5,948 nt of DNA from Candidatus Bathyarchaeota archaeon (lineage in GTDB: Archaea > Thermoproteota > Bathyarchaeia > Bathyarchaeales > SOJC01): assembly GCA_030641425.1 (NCBI GenBank), contig DAOWHM010000071.1:1-5948 (forward strand). The letters run 5' to 3'. Made by a program: the position numbers and the translations under genes. Shown here piece after piece: positions 4,841 to 5,948 of this stretch (its first letter is position 1; every line of letters starts with the position of its first letter). The notes below the pieces were generated by a model, which was given only the letters and a program-made list of their open reading frames with translations, did no database searches and had not been told where the DNA came from.

Positions 4841-5905
4841 TTATGGGTTTTGCTCTTCGAGATCCACATGGACCTTTTTTCTCTTAAGTTTGCCAAAGAC
4901 AGCTAACGATCCAAAGATGAATACTGCGAACCATAATATCACGCCGAAGAAGAGGTTTGCCAATAATGACCAAGAAAATAGCATGTCAATCTCAGCAGAA
5001 ATATAGTCGGATGACATACCAAAAACTGTGAAGTAGTAATTGAAGTACCAGTGTAACAATATGGGAGCTTGAATCCCATAGTAGAGATATGCTACTGCAA
5101 ATACCGCTCCGCTCAATGCAGCTTGAGATATCTTTCCAATTCCCCAGCCACCAAAATAGTGGGCAACGCCAAAAAGAGCAGCTGTGAAAAACACCATCAT
5201 CCACTCAGACAAAGTTAAGCCACCCCCTAGCAAACCGCTCTCTCTAATTGTTCTCAATCCAACTCGTTCCTTCGCCTTGTCAGGCTGCAAAACAGCTAAC
5301 ATACATGTCTTAAGCCGTTGAGCCCCAGAGAAGTAAGGTCTTGTACTCTTTCCAACAATCGAAATGTAGGTTACCAAAAAAGCGCCTATAGGAAGAATTC
5401 GAAAGATTATCTCTTCAACTATAGGAGCACCTGAGAATTGAAGGAAGTCAGAGAAAGGATTCCCAACAGGGGGTTCGCCGGTAGGAAGCCCACTTTGACT
5501 TTGCAGAAAATGCAGGACCATTGTAGCCACAAACAGCATGGACGAAATTAAGGGCATAGCTAGGAGGTTGTTGTCTAAGGGGTTTCCCTGAGTAGTTCTT
5601 GATAGGAGTTTCTTGATTTCGGTTGAGAGGTTCTCTCTGAATTTCCAAGCCGCTACGAAGCACAGAGCAAATATACACCAAAGAAATAGAAAATACAATC
5701 CAGCGTTTACTTGGACTTCCACAGCTACAAACAACAACGGATAGATTATTATCGAGCCCTGACTGAATTCGAGTCCTTCTATGGTAGAGAATAAAACTAG
5801 GATGCCCAGACCCATCGAAATTACATATGAAATAATAATAAAAATGGCAACAATCAGGGCAAACCCCAAGAAATACCTCTGTAACATTTCAGGCAAAGAA
5901 TTCAT
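4841..5905 (-). CDS. CPBP-family (CAAX-type) intramembrane metalloprotease
   Basis: A polytopic membrane protein of 354 residues from ATG 5905 (GTG 5914 is also possible; GAAGTG, six bases before the ATG, may be its ribosome site). The three CPBP motifs are present: EEIIFR with Glu164, Glu165 and Arg169; FGVAH with Phe245 and His249; and HWYFN with His285 and Asn289. These residues form the metal-dependent active site of Rce1/CAAX-type proteases. Hydrophobic segments lie roughly at 14-42, 53-90, 115-135, 160-185, 235-255, 262-297 and 312-340; a basic-then-acidic tail (KLKRKK...DLEEQ) follows and is probably cytoplasmic. Between motifs 1 and 2 is a longish hydrophilic stretch (about 186-233, rich in Arg and Lys). 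The substrate is unknown: archaeal members are mostly uncharacterised, and bacterial relatives act in peptide maturation or immunity. It converges on hisS and seems unrelated to the tRNA genes. The upstream 43 bases to the window end show no clear TATA box. Confidence 0.88.
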   Translation of the reverse strand: MNSLPEMLQRYFLGFALIVAIFIIISYVISMGLGILVLFSTIEGLEFSQGSIIIYPLLFVAVEVQVNAGLYFLFLWCIFALCFVAAWKFRENLSTEIKKLLSRTTQGNPLDNNLLAMPLISSMLFVATMVLHFLQSQSGLPTGEPPVGNPFSDFLQFSGAPIVEEIIFRILPIGAFLVTYISIVGKSTRPYFSGAQRLKTCMLAVLQPDKAKERVGLRTIRESGLLGGGLTLSEWMMVFFTAALFGVAHYFGGWGIGKISQAALSGAVFAVAYLYYGIQAPILLHWYFNYYFTVFGMSSDYISAEIDMLFSWSLLANLFFGVILWFAVFIFGSLAVFGKLKRKKVHVDLEEQNP

Positions 5906-5948
5906 ATTGTGCACTTCGGGTAACGATTGCTTTGCTGCCTACGCATAA

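Noticed and set aside
1..5948. CRISPR array, transposon, phage or toxin-antitoxin module
   Set aside because: No regularly spaced repeats, transposase, integrase or recognisable toxin or antitoxin sequences are visible.

Overview
The window looks like a fragment of an archaeal chromosome, most likely from the TACK lineage (Bathyarchaeia or a thaumarchaeote relative is my guess, not something the sequence proves). The archaeal signs are a tRNA-splicing endonuclease (EndA) family gene, a tRNA gene carrying an intron-like insertion in the D-loop, TATA-box (TTTATATA-type) promoters, and an archaeal-type leucyl-tRNA synthetase tail. Base composition is moderate and roughly even. I see no transposase, phage gene, CRISPR array or rRNA.

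Layout. The window opens in the last 71 codons of leuS (+). A small unrecognised gene on the minus strand (249-626), with its own TATA box, converges on leuS. A roughly 150-base stretch without a protein gene follows; it holds a 144-base imperfect inverted-repeat structure that stops two bases short of a tRNA-Arg(TCT) gene (840-933). The tRNA folds well only if about 16 bases are removed from its D-loop, and it has C instead of the near-universal T at position 33. A short AT-rich regulatory-looking region with nested inverted repeats (about 960-1040) leads into four same-strand genes: an HTH-phosphoribosyltransferase protein, methylthioribose-1-phosphate isomerase (mtnA), an EndA-family subunit and histidyl-tRNA synthetase (hisS). 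The last gene, a CPBP-family membrane protease, runs on the minus strand and ends 5 bases from the hisS stop.

How it fits together. Two themes appear. The first is tRNA maturation and charging: LeuRS, tRNA-Arg with a non-canonical insertion, an EndA subunit and HisRS. The EndA copy keeps the catalytic-type Tyr and Lys but has Thr where the catalytic His normally sits, so it is more likely the structural partner of a two-subunit enzyme. Two-subunit EndA enzymes are the ones known to accept introns at unusual positions, which agrees with the tRNA-Arg insertion upstream. The second theme is methylthioadenosine salvage: MtnA handles the sugar-phosphate half, and the adjacent PRTase-like protein could use or sense the purine or PRPP side.

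The main points to check are the EndA His-to-Thr change, the D-loop insertion in tRNA-Arg, the inverted-repeat element abutting that tRNA, and the nested palindromes before the HTH-PRTase gene.
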